NCBI GenBank assembly: GCA_023451395.1
Contig: JAEXZL010000199.1
Location: 1 to 5,996, forward strand
Source: Bacillota bacterium
Lineage (GTDB): Bacteria > Bacillota > Clostridia > Clostridiales > Clostridiaceae
Direction of reading: 5' to 3'
Length of the DNA: 5,996 nt
Part shown: in pieces, positions 5,162-5,996 of the stretch
How the letters are laid out: the number at the start of each line of letters is the position of its first letter
Position numbering within the stretch: the stretch's first letter is position 1
Position numbers and translations under genes: made by a program
The notes under the pieces: model-generated
Told to the model about the DNA's origin: nothing
Database searches by the model: none
The model's input: the letters and a program-made list of their open reading frames with translations, nothing else

Positions 5162-5996
5162 CTACTTATCCTTAGTGCTTTTATTGTAATTTTCTTCTAA
5201 AGGAAGCTCTATCTTAAATACTGTTCTTCCCTCTAAGCTGTCTACAGAAATAACTCCTCCATGAAGCTCAATTATGCTCTTTGTAATGGCAAGGCCAAGT
5301 CCTGAACCGCCGCTGTCTCTATTTCTTGACTTTTCAACCCTATAAAATCTATCAAAAATATAAGGAAGCTCAAGGGCTGAGATTGTTTCTCCATAGTTTA
5401 CAAAGGATATCTCTGCCTTGTCTCCTGTTCTTTTGCTGTAAAGATCTAAATATCTTCCTTCTTTTCCATATTTCATAGCATTGGTAATTAAATTTTCAAA
5501 AGCTCTTACAAGCTTATTTGCATCTCCTGATATAAGAAGTTTATCCTCAGAAAAAAATGTTCTTCCTTCCATTCCTGCGGAGGTAAACTGGTAATTGAAT
5601 TGAGCCATTATCTGCCCCAATAGCTCCACTACATCTATGGTTTCTCTGGATAGCCTTTCTGTGTAATTTTGCATTTTAGTCAATTCAAAAAGATCCTGAA
5701 TAAGAATATTAAGACTCTTAGATTTCTCGTAGGCTATGCTTACATAATATCTAAGCTGAAGCTCATCTCTGTATTTATCTTCCTCTACAAGGCTTAAATA
5801 TCCCATAATTGAGGTTAAAGGCGTCTTTAAATCATGGGATACATTGGTTATCAAATCGTTCTTTGTTTGCTGTGCCCTCTTCTCCTCTAGGGTAATATTT
5901 TTTAAGTCTACAACTATCTTATTTATATTATCAGCCAGTCTTCCTATATTATCACTGCCATCTACCTCAATTATTTTATTCAGGTTTCCCCCAGCC
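5162..5996 (-). CDS. HAMP-HisKA sensor histidine kinase, VanS-like, 5' end outside window
   Basis: The reading frame stays open to the right edge, so the gene is partial: 277 C-terminal residues are visible and the N-terminus, with the sensor and membrane helices, lies beyond 5996. The first in-frame start-like codon, TTG 5854, falls inside the HisKA domain and is not a real start. Visible parts, by visible numbering, are the end of a HAMP domain (DNIGRLADNINKIV, about 15-28), the HisKA H-box SHDLKTPLTSIMGYL (His54), the N-box NLITNAMKYG (about 168-177), a G1-like NYGETI and the F/G2 region IFDRFYRVEKSRNRDSGGSGLGLAI. This is the arrangement of VanS/PhoR-like kinases, usually encoded just after an OmpR-type regulator, expected further right. 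The G1 Asp is replaced by Asn. The signal cannot be inferred. Confidence 0.93.
   Translation of the reverse strand, partial: AGGNLNKIIEVDGSDNIGRLADNINKIVVDLKNITLEEKRAQQTKNDLITNVSHDLKTPLTSIMGYLSLVEEDKYRDELQLRYYVSIAYEKSKSLNILIQDLFELTKMQNYTERLSRETIDVVELLGQIMAQFNYQFTSAGMEGRTFFSEDKLLISGDANKLVRAFENLITNAMKYGKEGRYLDLYSKRTGDKAEISFVNYGETISALELPYIFDRFYRVEKSRNRDSGGSGLGLAITKSIIELHGGVISVDSLEGRTVFKIELPLEENYNKSTKDK

Noticed and set aside
5854..5854. TTG start that would make a short, HAMP-less kinase
   Set aside because: The frame continues upstream with HAMP and HisKA sequence to the window edge, and this codon encodes Leu just before the H-box.

Overview
The window looks like a chromosomal segment from a low-GC, motile, Gram-positive anaerobe of the Clostridium type. 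The evidence is AT-rich DNA, purine-rich Shine-Dalgarno sites, a clostridial-style lipoprotein amidase, VanS-like and Spo0B-like kinases, a compact Hag-like flagellin and a YcxB-like membrane protein. This lineage call is inferred from protein style, not from a marker gene. I see no mobile elements, CRISPR arrays, tRNA or rRNA genes.

Layout, left to right. At 9-863 (minus) is a small membrane histidine kinase of the Spo0B/CitA type with its own extended -10 promoter. At 1020-1967 (minus) is a lipoprotein N-acetylmuramoyl-L-alanine amidase. A 241-bp divergent spacer separates it from an RlmI-family 23S rRNA methyltransferase at 2209-3384 (plus). Two hairpin terminators fill the convergent spacer before a 276-residue flagellin at 3503-4333 (minus). 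Upstream of the flagellin are a leader with two CsrA-type hairpins, a candidate sigma-28 promoter and, further up, the strong terminator of the next gene. That gene, 4540-5079 (minus), is a two-helix YcxB-like membrane protein with its own sigma-A promoter. At the right edge, 5162-5996 (minus), is the C-terminal part of a HAMP-HisKA-HATPase histidine kinase, cut by the window end.

Most genes seem to be separate transcription units rather than one operon. Both kinases probably have response-regulator partners just outside the window. The common theme is the cell envelope and surface: two membrane sensors, a wall hydrolase, flagellin and a membrane protein, with one translation-related enzyme inserted.

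The most informative signal is non-coding. The flagellin leader carries two GGA-loop hairpins, one of them closely matching the CsrA consensus and the other holding the Shine-Dalgarno in its loop. This is the arrangement known from the Bacillus subtilis hag leader and predicts CsrA-FliW control of flagellin translation. I found no convincing undescribed system in the window.
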